Of a DNA stretch of 5,356 bases, positions 4,526 to 5,356 are shown in pieces. Both the position numbers and the translations under genes were made by a program. This DNA is from Labilibaculum sp. (GTDB lineage: Bacteria; Bacteroidota; Bacteroidia; Bacteroidales; Marinifilaceae): the NCBI GenBank assembly GCA_016743925.1, contig JADGFH010000446.1:1-5356 (forward strand), in the 5' to 3' direction. Under the pieces are notes generated by a model. That model searched no databases. It saw nothing but the letters and a program-made list of their open reading frames with translations, and was not told where the DNA came from. Positions within the stretch are counted from its first letter, which is position 1. The number at the start of each line of letters is the position of its first letter.

Positions 4526-5356
4526 ATGAAAAAAAACCTGAAATGGCGGTGTTTATCACCCGCTGTTAGAAAAACCCTGCTAGCTATGAAGCTAAGTTTA
4601 ATTTTGATGTTGGTTTGCACCATGCAACTTTCTGCATCGGTATCCCTTGGTCAACAAGTAATTGTAAAATCAGGAGAAGCTTCATTGGAAAGTATTCTTG
4701 ATGATTTGAACAAGCAAACCGGAACCATTTTCATGTACAACAAGGAGAATGTTGATGATTGTGTAAGTGTTGAACTGAACATGACGAGTGCAAACTTGGA
4801 AAATGTTCTGGATGAAATTTGCAAACAAGCTTCTTTTAAATATGAAATAATTGATGAGTTTGTTGTAATTACAAAACTTGCTCCAGTTGTAGAAACTGTT
4901 GTTCAACAAGAAAAGAAATCCATTACAGGAAAAGTAATCGATAAGGATGGTGTTTCTCTTCCTGGTGTTTCTGTAGTTATTAAAGGAACTAGTGTTGGTA
5001 CAAGTACCAATATGGATGGAAATTATACTTTGAAGGTTCCTGGAGAAGGGAAAGTATTGATTTTCTCTTTTGTTGGTATGACTTCACAAGAAGTAGCTGT
5101 TGCTTCTAATGTTATTAATGTTACTATGGAGGCCGATTCCGAACAAATGGAAGAAGTTGTGGTAACAGCATTAGGTATTAGAAGAGAGGTAAAAGCTTTA
5201 GGTTATTCTGTAACTGAAGTTAAAGGCGATGAAATAGCAAAAGAAGCAACAATTAACCCTATAAATGCTTTGGAAGGTAAAGTTGCTGGTGTTGAGATTG
5301 ATATGGGTGCTGGAGGTACTTTTGGTGGATCTAGAATTCAAATTAGAGGAAATTCG
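4526..5356 (+). CDS. SusC/RagA-type TonB-dependent outer-membrane receptor with STN domain (N-terminal 277 codons)
   Basis: The frame is open from ATG 4526 to the window edge, so the 3' part of a gene that usually runs to about 1,000-1,150 codons is missing. The protein would import a nutrient across the outer membrane, usually with a SusD partner, and relay binding to the FecR protein. It starts MKKNLKWRCL, with a long basic n-region and a hydrophobic core at about 22-36 (KLSLILMLVCTMQLSAS); cleavage is likely near residue 40. An STN domain follows (about 46-116: ASLESILDDLNKQTGTIFMY to EIIDEFVVITK). Next is a carboxypeptidase-regulatory-like beta domain (about 132-205: ITGKVIDKDGVSLPGVSVVI to FSFVGMTSQEV). 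The TonB-box-like EEVVVTALG is at 209-217 and the plug begins at about 220, with INALEGKVAGVEI and SRIQIRGNS, hallmarks of SusC. The internal ATG at 4586 is less likely as start because the basic MKKN leader is typical. Substrate is not inferable. Confidence 0.96.
   Translation, partial: MKKNLKWRCLSPAVRKTLLAMKLSLILMLVCTMQLSASVSLGQQVIVKSGEASLESILDDLNKQTGTIFMYNKENVDDCVSVELNMTSANLENVLDEICKQASFKYEIIDEFVVITKLAPVVETVVQQEKKSITGKVIDKDGVSLPGVSVVIKGTSVGTSTNMDGNYTLKVPGEGKVLIFSFVGMTSQEVAVASNVINVTMEADSEQMEEVVVTALGIRREVKALGYSVTEVKGDEIAKEATINPINALEGKVAGVEIDMGAGGTFGGSRIQIRGNS

Noticed and set aside
4682..4909. 75-codon minus-strand ORF
   Set aside because: It is antisense to the STN domain of the receptor gene. 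Its Asn/Phe/Ile-rich translation is typical of reversed coding sequence.

Overview
The window looks like chromosomal DNA of a Bacteroidota organism, probably Bacteroidales-like. It is AT-rich, its start codons lack strong Shine-Dalgarno sequences, and its right half carries the classic order of ECF sigma factor (FecI type), FecR-type anti-sigma factor with a DUF4974-like tail, and SusC/RagA-type TonB-dependent outer-membrane receptor. The genus cannot be fixed from the sequence alone.

Layout. Bases 1-15 may be the last codons of a SusD-like gene (Pro-Gly-Trp-Asn-stop), followed by a terminator-like hairpin. Bases 117-318 hold a broken plus-strand coding remnant that ends 32 bases before a strong intrinsic terminator (351-388). 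Bases 363-1064 are a gene graveyard read mainly on the minus strand: two tiny ORFs (one faintly like an IS4-type transposase C-terminus), a decayed partial copy of the intact gene next door, and an unassigned broken ORF. Bases 1026-1193 hold a degenerate array of eight units spaced exactly 21 bp. A textbook minus-strand terminator (1187-1226) overlaps its end. It serves the intact minus-strand gene (1251-1949), which encodes a 232-residue helical protein of unknown function. The leader of that gene contains a GC-rich 9-bp inverted repeat.

The 440-base divergent intergenic region (1950-2389) separates this gene from the signalling module: sigma factor (2390-2941), a 254-base gap, anti-sigma factor (3196-4386), a 139-base gap with two hairpins, and the first 277 codons of the SusC-like receptor (4526 to the window end).

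How the genes work together: the receptor has a periplasmic STN domain before its carboxypeptidase-regulatory-like and plug domains. That is the arrangement of TonB-dependent transducers that signal substrate binding to a membrane-bound FecR protein, which then frees or activates the sigma factor. The expected output is transcription of the receptor and the genes after it, probably a SusD partner and glycan- or other nutrient-processing genes lying beyond the window. The substrate cannot be inferred from what is visible.

No CRISPR array, tRNA, rRNA or intact mobile element was seen. The least explained items are the 21-bp array, the decayed paralogue and the structured leader of the intact minus-strand gene.
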